DNA of 35,254 bases from Tubiluchus corallicola (lineage: Eukaryota; Priapulida; Priapulimorpha; Priapulimorphida; Tubiluchidae). The notes below the pieces were generated by a model. That model searched no databases, had not been told where the DNA came from, and worked only from the letters and a program-made list of their open reading frames with translations. Positions 10,701 through 18,150 of this stretch are shown in pieces. Made by a program: the position numbers and the translations under genes. The DNA is taken from assembly GCA_030141605.1 (NCBI GenBank), contig JAQGDQ010001132.1:25001-60254 (forward strand), read 5' to 3'. Within the stretch, counting starts at the first letter, position 1. Each line of letters starts with the position of its first letter.

Positions 10701-12638
10701 GGCACATACAAATTGGTGTTTGTATTTTCATTGGCTAATTGTCATTATAGCTTATAATAGTTATTCTGATTGAAGATTTCTTTTGGTAGACTATACCTAA
10801 TTAGAGTTATATTACACGTACTTGGGTCTACTTGTTACTTACGTGTTTTAGTTGTCGCAATTCATTATAGTTATGTTCAATTATTTTGAGAATTCAGTAC
10901 ATATTACTCTGGCTGTTTGATGGGTTTTCCCCAAATTACTTTACTGTGTAAATTTAAATGGTTTGAGAGAGAATCAAACAAGTTAAATAATACCTAATTC
11001 TGTGTAAGTTCACAGTGGTGTATTCGTTGTGCATTGAAGTTGTATTGCACATTTCAAAAACTATCTTTTGTTGATTTTCCTAAATGTGTTAAGTTTATTT
11101 TGATGCTAGTTTATATCTAGAGGGGAGGATTGTTATGTATTTATCTAATTGTGATGTCTGGTGAATAAATTATGTTTATCAGTAATGGCTGCTTGTGCGT
11201 AGTTCACAATAAAGTGGTAGAACCGTTACAGTAATTTGGACATATTTTACATTGGAAATAAGTAGCTGACGTAGTAAAACCGTTACAGTAATTTGGACAT
11301 ATTTTACATTGGAAATAAGCAGCTGAAGTAGTAGAACCATTACAGTAATTTGGACATATTTTACATTGGAAATAAGTAGCTGACGTAGTAAAACCGTTAC
11401 AGTAATTTGGAAATATTTTACACTGGAAATAAGCAGCTGAAGTAGAGAGCCCTTACAGTCATTTGGACATATTTTACATTGAAAATAAGCAGCTGAAGTA
11501 GTAGAACCGTTACAGTAATTTGGACATATTTTATATTGGAAATAAGCAGCTGAAGTAGTAGAGCCATTACAGTAATTTGGACATATTTTACATTGGAAAT
11601 AAGTAGCTGACGTAGTAAAACCGTTACAGTAATTTGGAAATATTTTACACTGGAAATAAGCAGCTGAAGTAGAGAGCCCTTACAGTCATTTGGACATATT
11701 TTACATTGAAAATAAGCAGCTGAAGTAGTAGAACCGTTACAGTAATTTGGACATATTTTACATTGGAAATAAGCAGCTGAAGTAGTAGAGCCATTACAGT
11801 AATTTGGACATATTTTACATTGGAAATAAGTAGCTGACGTAGTAAAACCGTTACAGTAATTTGGAAATATTTTACACTGGAAATAAGCAGCTGAAGTAGA
11901 GAGCCCTTACAGTAATTTGGACATATTTTACATTGGAAATAAGCAGCTGTAGTAGTAGAACCGTTACAGTAATTTGGACATATTTTACATTGGAAATAAG
12001 CAGCTGAAGTAGTAGAACCGTTACAGTAATTTGGAAATATTTTACACTGGAAATAAGTAGCTGGTGTAGTAGAAGTATTACATTAATTTGGACATATTTT
12101 ACATTGGAAATAAGTAGCTGACGTAGTAGAACCGTTACAGTAATTTGGACATATTTTACATTGGAAATAAGCAGCTGAAGTAGTAGAACCATTACAGTAA
12201 TTTGGACATATTTTACATTGGAAATAAGTAGCTGACGTAGTAGAACCGTTACAGTAATTTGGACATATTTTACATTGGAAATAAGCAGCTGAAGTAGTAG
12301 AACCGTTACAGTAATTTGGACATATTTTACATTGGGAATAAGCAGCTGAAGTAGTAAAACCGTTACAGTAATTTGGACATATTTTACATTGTAAATAAGC
12401 AGCTGAAGTGGTAGAACCGTTACAGTAATTTGGACATATTTTATATTAGAAATAAGCAACTGATGTAGTAGAACCCTTACAGTAATTTGGACATATTTTT
12501 ATTCCAGGGAAATGTGGAACGTGGAAGAATGTACTTACTGTCGCTCAAAGTGAATTTGTCGATGGACTTTATGAAACACATTTCAGTAAAACTGGGATAT
12601 CACACAATTTTGACTTGTCAGAAGTTAATGAAATATAA
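1598..12638 (+). CDS. Cytosolic sulfotransferase (SULT family), 7 exons, 332 aa
   Basis: Coding exons are 1598-1742, 3017-3276, 4235-4382, 5198-5248, 5351-5445, 5647-5815 and 12508-12638. They sum to 999 nt and all introns are GT-AG with matching phases. The family transfers sulfonate from PAPS to hydroxyl or amine groups of small molecules in the cytosol. Visible signatures: PAPS loop TFPRSGTTW (residues ~44-52, split by intron 1), catalytic-His motif KTHIP (His ~117), 3'-phosphate motif RNPKDVVVS (~141-149), C-terminal GKCGTWKN (~290-297) where most relatives have G-D-W, and the dimerisation motif KNVLTVAQSE (KxxxTVxxxE). The length is slightly above the usual 285-300 aa. Two ATGs are adjacent; the second (1601) has A at -3. 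No signal peptide or membrane segment is seen, and the substrate cannot be told. The gene appears intact despite transposon and minisatellite load in intron 6. Confidence 0.93.
2487..3016. repeat. Dispersed repeat, copy 1 (intron 1), end at exon 2 acceptor
   Basis: This stretch aligns by eye with 3652-4164 over its whole length, with shared landmarks CACAGTTTGTGCAATGGCAG, CATATGACGTCA (a full palindromic CRE) and CCAATCTTAGTAGATT. Both copies end in TCCGGTTTTCYTTTAAG, after which similarity stops. In this copy the final AG is the splice acceptor of exon 2. Confidence 0.8.
3017..3276 (+). CDS. Sulfotransferase exon 2
   Basis: The acceptor is TTTAAG at 3011-3016. Joining to exon 1 restores SGTTW. 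It contains KTHIP with the catalytic histidine and ends VTPK. The donor is GTTTGT at 3277, phase 0. The acceptor lies at the edge of a dispersed repeat (see 2487-3016). Confidence 0.92.
3351..3582. repeat. 17-bp minisatellite in intron 2, about 13 copies
   Basis: The unit aggaacaatataattac repeats with point variants between exon 2 and the second dispersed-repeat copy. Confidence 0.93.
3652..4164. repeat. Dispersed repeat, copy 2 (intron 2)
   Basis: Direct-orientation relative of 2487-3016, ending in the same TTTTCTTTTAAG but followed by unrelated sequence rather than an exon. It could be a mobile element or a local duplication. No coding potential is visible. Confidence 0.8.
4235..4382 (+). 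CDS. Sulfotransferase exon 3
   Basis: The acceptor TTTGCAG ends at 4234. It encodes MICITRNPKDVVVSFFHF at its start, the PAPS 3'-phosphate binding segment. The donor is GTTAGT at 4383, phase 1. Confidence 0.92.
4638..4725 (-). pseudogene. 5S rRNA-derived sequence (partial, antisense)
   Basis: Read on the - strand this matches the animal 5S rRNA from about nt 8 to nt 80: landmarks are CATATCACGTTGAAAAC, GTTCTCGTCTG, AAGTTAAGCAACGT and CTTGGATGGGTGAC. Both ends of the 5S are lost and TACTTGG is preceded by a small change (TTTT for TTAG). It sits in intron 3 of the sulfotransferase. Confidence 0.85.
4776..4830 (+). pseudogene. 5S rRNA-derived sequence, 3' half (sense)
   Basis: GCCTGGTTAGTACTTGGATG followed by GGTGACCGCCTAGG and TACCAGGTGCTGTAGGCTT is the 3' half of 5S rRNA including the C-box region. 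The sequence just 5' is degenerate. It lies head-to-head with the antisense 5S piece about 50 bp away. Confidence 0.88.
4831..5110 (+). mobile_element. SINE-like body downstream of the 5S head
   Basis: A block clearly richer in G+C than its surroundings follows directly after the 5S 3' end, inside intron 3. The 5S-plus-GC-rich-body arrangement resembles 5S-headed SINEs (SINE3 type). I recognise no specific family and see no LINE-like tail. ORFs through it have no recognisable domain. Confidence 0.5.
5198..5248 (+). CDS. Sulfotransferase exon 4
   Basis: A short 51-nt exon with acceptor CCTGCAG ending at 5197 and donor GTGAGT at 5249, phase 1 at both ends. It encodes LVYAGFITNKVVHGPFR. The alternative upstream CAG at 5187-5189 would bring an in-frame stop, which decides the acceptor. 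Confidence 0.78.
5351..5445 (+). CDS. Sulfotransferase exon 5
   Basis: The acceptor TTCTAG ends at 5350 and the donor is GTAAAT at 5446, phase 0. It encodes the YGSYWKHNKEFWEIR region matching the YGSW..H...WW segment of SULTs, then VLYLHFETMLK, matching VLFLxYExMK. Confidence 0.9.
5581..5595 (-). promoter_or_regulatory. Possible CTCF-like site (intron 5)
   Basis: GGCGCCATCTATTGG reads on the - strand as CCAATAGATGGCGCC, close to the AGATGGCGCC core of invertebrate CTCF motifs. This is motif resemblance only. Confidence 0.2.
5647..5815 (+). CDS. Sulfotransferase exon 6
   Basis: The acceptor TTTCAG ends at 5646. It encodes DLRSQVKTVGEFLGKKLT and the following helices and ends at MRRG, the start of the C-terminal PAPS motif. 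The donor is GTGGGC at 5816, a weaker site, phase 1. The next intron is 6.7 kb. Confidence 0.9.
5978..6043. repeat. Inverted, diverged terminus of the dispersed repeat
   Basis: TTAAAGGAAAACCGGAT is the exact reverse complement of the terminal 17 bp (ATCCGGTTTTCCTTTAA) of the repeat before exon 2. A further 49 bp aligns without gaps to AAAATATTGAAA. Just beyond, the 57-bp minisatellite begins. Confidence 0.65.
6078..6609. repeat. 57-bp minisatellite, left part (about 9 copies)
   Basis: The unit runs gaaataagcagctgaagtag, tagaaccgttacagtaattt, ggacatattttacattg (57 bp). It lies in intron 6 and is interrupted at about 6609 by the gypsy element. The same array resumes at about 11212. The open - strand frame arises only because 57 is a multiple of 3. 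Confidence 0.95.
6610..9658 (+). pseudogene. gag-pol of the Ty3/gypsy element (5' truncated, frameshifted)
   Basis: The frame is open from within the minisatellite (TAG at 6554 bounds it), but there is no native Met start. In order: gag matrix/capsid-like region beginning near FNSSKEDW; two zinc knuckles at about 7229-7330 (CGRCLGAH..., then CYKCSKIGHIAKVC); aspartic protease DTGA at about 7523; RT from about 7850 with FTKLDLKNAYQQL and the catalytic IDDILIS at about 8375; RNase H with ACDASPFGVGC at about 8813; H2C2 integrase zinc finger from HREHFGM (9471) to CSVC. The residue before IDD is K where Y or F is usual. The frame stops at 9656-9658 just before the integrase core, which continues in another frame. 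Single gag-pol ORFs are common in this lineage; the break in integrase is not. Confidence 0.92.
9639..10637 (+). pseudogene. Integrase core and C-terminal domain of the gypsy element (shifted frame)
   Basis: Continues pol in a different frame from about 9639. The catalytic triad is intact by eye: D in VHIDFF, D in VSDNGPQ (about 9816) and E in GAAERN (about 9922), with 35 residues between the second D and E, as in D,D35E integrases. A C-terminal chromodomain/GPY-type region follows (VRVRNHRGGVLKWDIGKV) and the ORF ends SSRIRKAPDRLIESV. Separation from the upstream frame looks like an indel rather than programmed frameshifting, which in such elements lies between gag and pol. Confidence 0.9.
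10638..11118 (+). other. Non-coding 3' region of the gypsy element
   Basis: AT-rich sequence between the integrase stop and the polypurine tract. No ORF or env-like gene is seen. Confidence 0.6.
11119..11211 (+). mobile_element. Polypurine tract and truncated 3' LTR
   Basis: AGAGGGGAGGA (11119-11129) is a typical polypurine tract. TGTTATG follows at 11131, a usual gypsy LTR start. Only about 80 bp of LTR follow before minisatellite sequence resumes; AATAAA occurs within it. Confidence 0.75.
11212..12495. repeat. 57-bp minisatellite, right part (about 22 copies) with higher-order structure
   Basis: Same unit as 6078-6609. A distinctive variant (agtagagagcccttacagt) starts at 11441, 11668 and 11895, exactly 227 bp apart, showing that a four-unit block was amplified three times. 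The array ends 12 bp before the exon 7 acceptor. Confidence 0.95.
12508..12638 (+). CDS. Sulfotransferase exon 7 (terminal)
   Basis: The acceptor ATTCCAG ends at 12507, immediately after the last minisatellite unit. Joined to exon 6 it completes the RRGKCGTWKN motif and supplies KNVLTVAQSE and the C-terminus ending SEVNEI before TAA. Confidence 0.92.
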
Positions 12639-13117
12639 TTACACGGCGTCTAAACCAATTACAATTTGTACAGAAGTGAAATATCTCCAGTTTCGTACTA
12701 GTTACAGTACGTGATAACACTAACATCCTATGCCTTTTTCCAAGCGTAAAACTAACATTAGCAGTGTCATTGCTTAAGTCTTTGTATGGCTCGATGGGGA
12801 GTCGAGCCCGCGACCTCCTTGATGGAAAGCTAGCAAACTACCATTGAACTACACCATCCGACTATCATCATCATCATCCTGTTATCATTATCATCACGTT
12901 TTTATTAATAGAATTGTATATCTTGCCACGTTAGTTTTTACAAGATTTGAGTTTGAACAACTTTTGTTATTGTTTAAGTTTAATTAAATTAAGTATTTAA
13001 TTAATAATTTGGCTATGCCAAAATTCAGCTTGACTGCTAAGACCGGTTTCATGAAAACCCAAAGATTGCCAATAAATACTGTTAAACTAAGCGACATGAT
13101 AAACTTCCATTTAAAAA
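12639..13117 (+). other. 3' flank / probable 3'UTR of the sulfotransferase
   Basis: No ORF of note. AATAAA at 13071-13076, about 430 bp after the stop codon, is a candidate polyadenylation signal. A tRNA-like relic on the - strand lies within it. Confidence 0.35.
12785..12862 (-). pseudogene. tRNA-like relic
   Basis: Read on the - strand, GGTGTAGTTCAATGGTAG looks like a Pol III A box and D arm, GGGCTCGACTCCCC like a B box and T arm, and CCA ends the unit. The acceptor and anticodon stems do not pair properly by hand folding, so it is more likely a tRNA pseudogene or SINE head than a working tRNA. Confidence 0.5.
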
Positions 13118-13243
13118 ATGCCAAAAAAAGTTTACAAAGCAGCCGCTACTCAATCACTGCACCAAAACAATGGTACCAACCTTTTTGATTGGCGAAAGAC
13201 ACTAAATCTGTCACCGTTAACTCAATTTATTCACAAGACTCAG

Positions 13244-13256
13244 AGGTCAAAGGTCA
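13244..13256 (+). promoter_or_regulatory. DR1-type nuclear-receptor motif
   Basis: AGGTCAAAGGTCA is a perfect direct repeat of AGGTCA with one-base spacing (HNF4/RXR-type). It is about 600 bp after the sulfotransferase stop; function is unknown. Confidence 0.25.
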
Positions 13257-13460
13257 AGATCAGACATTATATTATAAAACAAGATCAATTTTACCACATC
13301 CGTAATTTATCTAGAAAACAGATGATAAAAAATGAACACAGACTGGGACAAACCTTTTCTTTAGCATTAACAGTGTTGCGCTTGACTAAGATGCACTTGA
13401 GTCATAGATATAATATAGCTTGTTTAGTGAACTAGTTGGGCAAATTAGATGAAATTTATC

Positions 13461-13757
13461 ATGTCAGGGTCGACTATCACTGGTCAATTTTATTATGTCA
13501 GGATCGGTTATCGCTGGTCAGTTTTTATCATGTCAGGGCCGACTATCACTGGTCAATTTTTATTATGTCAGGATCGACTATCGCTGGTCAGTTTTTATCA
13601 TGTCAGGGCCGACTATCACTGGTCAATTTTTATTATGTCAAGATCGGCTATCGCTGGTCATTTTTTATGTCAGGATCGACTATCACTGGTCAATTTTTAT
13701 TATGTCAAGATCGGCTATCGCTGGTCATTTTTTATGTCAGGATCGACTATCACTTTG
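13461..13757. repeat. 35-bp minisatellite with alternating (dimeric) units
   Basis: Units of about 34-35 bp (gtcaggatcgactatcactg, gtcaatttttattat) alternate between a 'cactggtcaa' and a 'cgctggtca' type, giving a ~70-bp dimer. It is open in several frames only because of the repeat. Confidence 0.92.
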
Positions 13758-13989
13758 AATTTCCCTTGGCTGCCACAAGAGCTGATATTTGAGCAGAACT
13801 TAATGGAACAACTTCAAAACTAGAGGGTCCATTTGACGATTGTGAAGGAACATACTTAAATGGTTGATTAGCAGGTTGCTGTTCTGGGTTTATGCTGTAC
13901 AACGGTGATGGTCCATACTGCTGCTGAGTTGGGCTATATGAACCTTCAAACGAAACCGAAGGCTGTTGAAATTGAGTTTGTGTGGATCC
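13750..13989 (-). pseudogene. Q/P/S-rich open fragment, possible terminal exon or retropseudogene
   Basis: On the - strand, about 79 codons stay open between an in-frame TAA (13990-13992) and TGA (13750-13752). The composition looks protein-like: QFQQPSVSFEGSYSPTQQQY near the start, then PLYSINPEQQPANQPFKYV and, at the end, LSSAQISALVAAKGNSK. There is no Met, and only a weak candidate acceptor (TTGTGTAAG) before it. The stop lies inside the 35-bp minisatellite edge. I do not recognise the family. Confidence 0.35.
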
Positions 13990-14350
13990 TTACACAAAAG
14001 GCTGTTGTTTTGCATGTCGGTGAATGCAACCGTTCAAATTTCATTAATGTTTGTTTAATAAGATGTGGTTTGGTTAATATTGGTAGATATTTATCACAGA
14101 ATTCTAATCAATTTTGCAGTGTCTGTTCATTGACTGCAAATGCTACCTTTTATACTCAAATTTTTGTTTGTTTCATTATCAAGAGCCTGTATTACAGTTT
14201 TGAACTAGGCGTTGCAAATATTCATGATTGAGGTTAACTTATGCTTGTGTTTTATGAAGTTTAATTAGGAGTTTATATAAATACTTACTTACTTCCTCTC
14301 TTAACCTATGATTTCTCTTCAAACTATGATTTGGTAATCAGTGCTGTTCT
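13990..14350. other. No gene seen
   Basis: AT-rich sequence. An ORF at 13905-14231 (+) overlaps the more protein-like - strand fragment and has no recognisable domain. Confidence 0.5.
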
Positions 14351-14650
14351 GAAACCGAAAAAAACGATCTATACCGATACCAATTTTTTTTACTTTTTCT
14401 CGAAACCAATACAGAATTGATGCCGATTTCTTTATTTTTCTCGAAACCAATACAGAATTGATGCCGATTTTTTCATTTTTCTCGAAACCGATACAGAATT
14501 GATGCCGATTTTTTTATTTTTCTCGAAACCGATACAGAATTGATGCCGATTTTTTCATTTTTCTCGAAACCGATACACAATTGATGCCGATTTTTTCATT
14601 TTTCTCGAAACCGATACAAAATTGATGCCGATTTTTTTATTTCTTTCGAA
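14351..14650. repeat. 41-bp minisatellite, about 7 copies
   Basis: Unit cgaaaccgatacagaattga, tgccgattttttcatttttct. The start of CGAAACC recurs at 14401, 14442, 14483, 14524, 14565 and 14606, a constant 41-bp period. Confidence 0.93.
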
Positions 14651-14981
14651 AAAGATACCGAAGTCCACTGCTGGCAGGCTGCTAACTTGTATATTTCCTA
14701 GTCGTCTTGTGAGCACTGCTGTGAGCGGCGACGGCAACGCATCACCCGTTTGTGCAAATTTCCTGCTTCTGTGATCTTCAGCATCCTGTAGAGTACCTTC
14801 ACCCGTATCCCCTGATGGTCCGGCTTGAAACAATTCAATTGAATTTCAGGGAGCTACAATTTGGATGCTTGAGTCTTCGGATGCTGTAATAGGTGCTTCT
14901 CTTACTGATATTTCAAGAGGCGCGACTCTTGTTCCGCGGCGCCAAAAGACACCTCTTCTTCTTCTTCGTCTCTGGTTCTCA
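14651..14981. other. No gene assigned
   Basis: A stretch with more G+C than its flanks. Short ORFs occur on both strands, but I recognise no domain and see no paired splice sites. Confidence 0.4.
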
Positions 14982-15027
14982 TCTACCTACCTACCTACCT
15001 ACTTACCTACCTACTTACTTACCTACT
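14982..15027. repeat. (CTAC)n/(CTTA)n microsatellite
   Basis: Tandem CTAC units with CTTA variants immediately upstream of the tRNA/5S composite. Confidence 0.95.
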
Positions 15028-15029
15028 TC

Positions 15030-15200
15030 GGAGGCGTGGGTTCGAATCCCACCGCTGCGTGTACCTCCAACACCTGGTATTCCTAGTCGGTCACCCATCC
15101 AAGTACTAACCCACCTCTACGTTGCTTAACTACGGTGATCAGACGAGAACCGGTGTCATCAACATGATTTGAACAACCGGTATCTTCCACGCCGTAGTTG
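15030..15200. mobile_element. tRNA T-arm fused to antisense 5S rRNA (composite SINE-like element)
   Basis: On the + strand, GTGGGTTCGAATCCCAC (15036-15052) is a perfect tRNA T arm with a consensus B box. From 15069 the sequence is antisense 5S rRNA (CACCTGGTATTCC, GGTCACCCATCCAAGTACT, GTTGCTTAAC, GATCAGACGAGAACCGGTG). The 5S 5' end is split: about 22 bp (ttgaacaaccggtatcttcc + ac) separate ATGAT from GCCGTAG. Probably a chimeric Pol III-derived repeat rather than a working RNA gene. Confidence 0.7.
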
Positions 15201-16385
15201 TGTATAAGCACCTGCTCGTGATATACAAGAATTGGTAACTTGCTACATAGGAACATGTACTAATGCGTATAAATTGTCCTCAAATACCAGTAAAATCCAC
15301 ACTAAGTTTCGTTTATTAATAATCAGTATGCAAATCAGTAACAACAGTATACAAACATGTTTAATATTAGCCTATATCGATTCGATTTTTTTACTTTTTC
15401 AAGAACGGAGGTGAACGACTTAAAAAAGGACAAAAATTCGGATTTCCGTGATAAGTAATCTAGCTTGTCGCCTAGGAGTCACAAATATACAGAAATTTTG
15501 CTGTATTACACGAGAAGTCATTCCACGTGTTCCCATTTGCCCGCAGGATGGCGCAGCTTTCGCCATCGCCGTAATTATCCGGTTGGCCATCTGCTACGTC
15601 CCAAGAAGTAAAATTCAGTTTAATTCAGTAAAAGCTGCTGCTGCTGGGTTTTTGTTAGGTAAGTAAACAAACACTAGATAGAATGTTCGCGTATTTTTGA
15701 TTATACGTGTATTGATACGCAAATTTTTTTGCGGGACCTCTGCTAGTTAATAATTCATACTGCAGAAACGTTTCAGATAATTAAATAATAGATTAAAAAC
15801 TTCATTAGTGGCAGACGAGCACAACTATTGATGACATCACAAACTAACATAATTTTCAACAGCAAAAATATTTCACGAACGTGTTGCACGTGTTTGCGAA
15901 AGAGAAAATTGAAGTACAGTGCTACTGTAAGATATTCAGTGTGTTGCACTAAAACTAGGCAAGTTTTATGATAAAAATTCAAATTTCAAATTTACCGCTG
16001 TGCTCACAGGCGAGTTGTCGAACGTGTGTAGTTTGTCACAAACTAACACAATTGAACTGAGAGGTACAGCACCTGTTGTTTTATGAAATGCAGGTGCTAG
16101 TACCCGTTAAACTAGCAAATGGCAAAATACATGTAACATCAAAGAACTAATGGCGCGAACGCGAAATTGTGTGATAATAATTCTTGAGGTAAGTCATTTA
16201 TGAAGAAATGTACTACGGTTTGCTTACAAAAAACAGGTCAATCTAGAACAACCTGTTATAAAATATGTACAATTTTGACTTTGTGCAATAAAGTTCTTCA
16301 CGTCAACTTCTTGAAAGCTCTACTGTAACTTTTACGTCGTTTTAATTTTCCGCGTGCCTTAATCCATGCTTCACATATCTTAAGG
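15201..16385. other. Intergenic, no supported gene
   Basis: A 72-codon ORF (15448-15666) ends at a GTAAGT and holds a possible acceptor CCCGCAG, but shows no recognisable domain. The sequence at 15770-16190 has faint similarity to the dispersed repeat of the sulfotransferase introns (attagtggcagacgagcaca). Confidence 0.4.
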
Positions 16386-16705
16386 AAAGGACGTGTAAAT
16401 TAGCGTGTTCGGTTTATATCTCTGCTATCACTTAAACTGTTTGTGGTGTGTTAAATGAAAGGACAAGTCATTTAGCGTGTTCGGTTTATATAACCGCTAT
16501 CAGTTAAACTATTTGTGGTGTGTTAAAGGAAAGGGCAAGTCATTTAGCGTGTTCGGTTTATATCACCGCTATCAGTTAAACTGTTTGTGGTGTGTTATAG
16601 GAAAGGACAAGTCCCTTAGCGTGTTCGGTTTATATCACTGCTATCGCATAAACAGTTTGTGGTGTGTTAAAGGAAAGGACAAGTCATTTAGCACGTTCAG
16701 TTTAA
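16386..16705. repeat. 72-bp minisatellite, about 4.5 copies
   Basis: TAGCGTGTTCGGTTTATATC recurs at 16401, 16473 and 16545 and again after, a 72-bp period. The 94-aa ORF across it is an artefact of the period being a multiple of 3. Confidence 0.92.
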
Positions 16706-16855
16706 TTTACTATTATCACCTAGATAAATATAGTAGAGAAATTACCAAAAAATGTCTATAAAGCATAAATTTAATTCATACAATCGCTGTATAGAAAATT
16801 TTAGGCACGCTGGTAGCTGTCGTTCATTTGAAAATCACAGACGGAAGTGGTGGCT

Positions 16856-17076
16856 TCCTGACTTTCCGTAAGCATCATCGTGACTTTCCGTAAGCATCAT
16901 CGTGACTTTCCGTAAGCATCATCGTGACTTTCCGTAAGCATCATCGTGACTTTCCGTAAGCATCATCGTGACTTTCCGTAAGCATCATTGTGACTTTCCG
17001 TAAGCATCATCATGACTTTCCGCAAGCATCATCGTGACTTTCCGTAAACATCATTGTGACTTTCGGTAAGCATTTG
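16856..17076. repeat. 22-bp minisatellite, about 10 copies
   Basis: The unit gtgactttccgtaagcatca + tc is nearly invariant for the first six copies, then decays. Confidence 0.95.
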
Positions 17077-17865
17077 CTGCTCAAATCAATTTAAACTTCT
17101 ACAGCTTACCTAATATTAAGCAAAAATATCACGAATTTTCTTTTCTAACTTTTTTTGTGAAATCTTATAGTTTTGAGGGAAATTGACAGTGAAGTTCTTT
17201 TCTTCAACCGATGAATGACGTCATTGGTGGAAGAATCCGCATTCAAAATCCAGTTCAAGCGTGAAACGGATTTTAAATTGACTTTACTTACTTATACGAG
17301 GTGCTTATTGCATTTTTATTACTAAATCCTTCTAACATCTTTCGTGAACATTGAAATAAGTCCAACTTTCCAGAAAGATTGACGTTTCCTTTAATAAAAC
17401 TATCAGAATTGCGTCAGTATGTGGCAAAAGAGAATCATGTGTTAGCGGTTTTCTTCCGATTTCATTCTGTTGCAGCTGCACTCCCTTCCATTGTTATTTT
17501 GGTGTAAGGCCGCTAGATGGCAGCACCTGCCAGCGTCTAAGCAGCGCTTTTATCATGATTCCAAGCAAATTTGTTTGCAGTACTATTGAAACATTTCTCA
17601 GCCATAGATTGCATAATAATGCATATCTATCATGGTCCCTATAAAACTTTGCTTTACTTTATATCTTCCATCTGTAAAAAGTTGTTTTCCTCCACACTAG
17701 AAAGACAAAATTACGCCAGTTATCAAACACATTCAAATAAACATAAATAAATAAATATGTTTATGCATTCGGCATGGGATTTGACAGCAAAGCAATAATT
17801 ATTTAAGTAATTATAAATTACTATTTACAAATAAATGCAAATTTGCTTGCTACAGACTTCCAAAT
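17077..17865. other. No gene seen
   Basis: AT-rich sequence without ORFs of note, apart from a CTCF-like motif near 17510. Confidence 0.55.
17510..17526 (+). promoter_or_regulatory. Possible CTCF-like site
   Basis: CCGCTAGATGGCAGCAC resembles the CTCF core (CCNCNAGRNGGCAGC). It lies between the sulfotransferase and the Ig array, where an insulator would be plausible, but this is motif resemblance only. Confidence 0.3.
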
Positions 17866-17879
17866 ACTTCGTTGACAGA

Positions 17880-17992
17880 GAAATTAGACAAGAAGAAAAG
17901 GAAAGAATTGGAGAGAAAGAGACAGAAAAAGGGGAAAAAGAGGGATATATATATATATATACATATGTAGAGAGGGGAGAGAGAAACAGAGA

Positions 17993-18031
<39 letters not shown>

Positions 18032-18076
18032 CCAGAGAGAAAGAGAGGAGAGAGAGAGAGGGGGAGAGAGAGGATA

Positions 18077-18130
<54 letters not shown>

Positions 18131-18150
18131 GTGAGTGAGTGAGTGAGTAA
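17880..18150. repeat. GA-rich microsatellite with (TA)n and (GAGT)n
   Basis: Long (GA)n runs interrupted by short variants, a (TA)n patch near 17946-17965 and a (GAGT)n tail at about 18125-18150. The ORFs here are artefacts of the repeat. Confidence 0.95.

Larger units (their letters stand above)
6610..11211 (+). mobile_element. Ty3/gypsy LTR retrotransposon, truncated at both ends
   Basis: About 4.6 kb carrying gag, protease, reverse transcriptase, RNase H and integrase in the Ty3/gypsy order, then a non-coding stretch, a polypurine tract and the first ~80 bp of a 3' LTR. No 5' LTR, primer-binding site or gag start is present: the left edge passes straight from a minisatellite unit into gag codons. 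There is no env-like ORF. The element lies in sense orientation in intron 6 of the sulfotransferase. AAGTG occurs at both junctions (6605-6609 and 11212-11216), as microhomology or coincidence. Confidence 0.93.

Noticed and set aside
11872-12459. 195-aa - strand ORF with a repeating LLLQLLISNVKYVQITVTV-like pattern
   Set aside because: It arises because the 57-bp minisatellite unit is a multiple of 3. It lies in an intron on the opposite strand and has no independent support.
12785-12862. Functional tRNA gene
   Set aside because: A and B boxes are present, but acceptor and anticodon stems fail to pair; kept only as a tRNA-like relic.
13118-13435. 105-aa + strand ORF
   Set aside because: No recognisable domain; basic, AT-rich composition; no splice or promoter context that supports it.
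14341-14660. Possible hAT element ends around the 41-bp minisatellite (CAGTGCTG...CACTG)
   Set aside because: Beyond the five terminal bases the ends do not match, and flanking 8-mers are unrelated.
16856-17076. CRISPR-like array
   Set aside because: The 22-bp repeats are contiguous without unique spacers, and the genome is eukaryotic.
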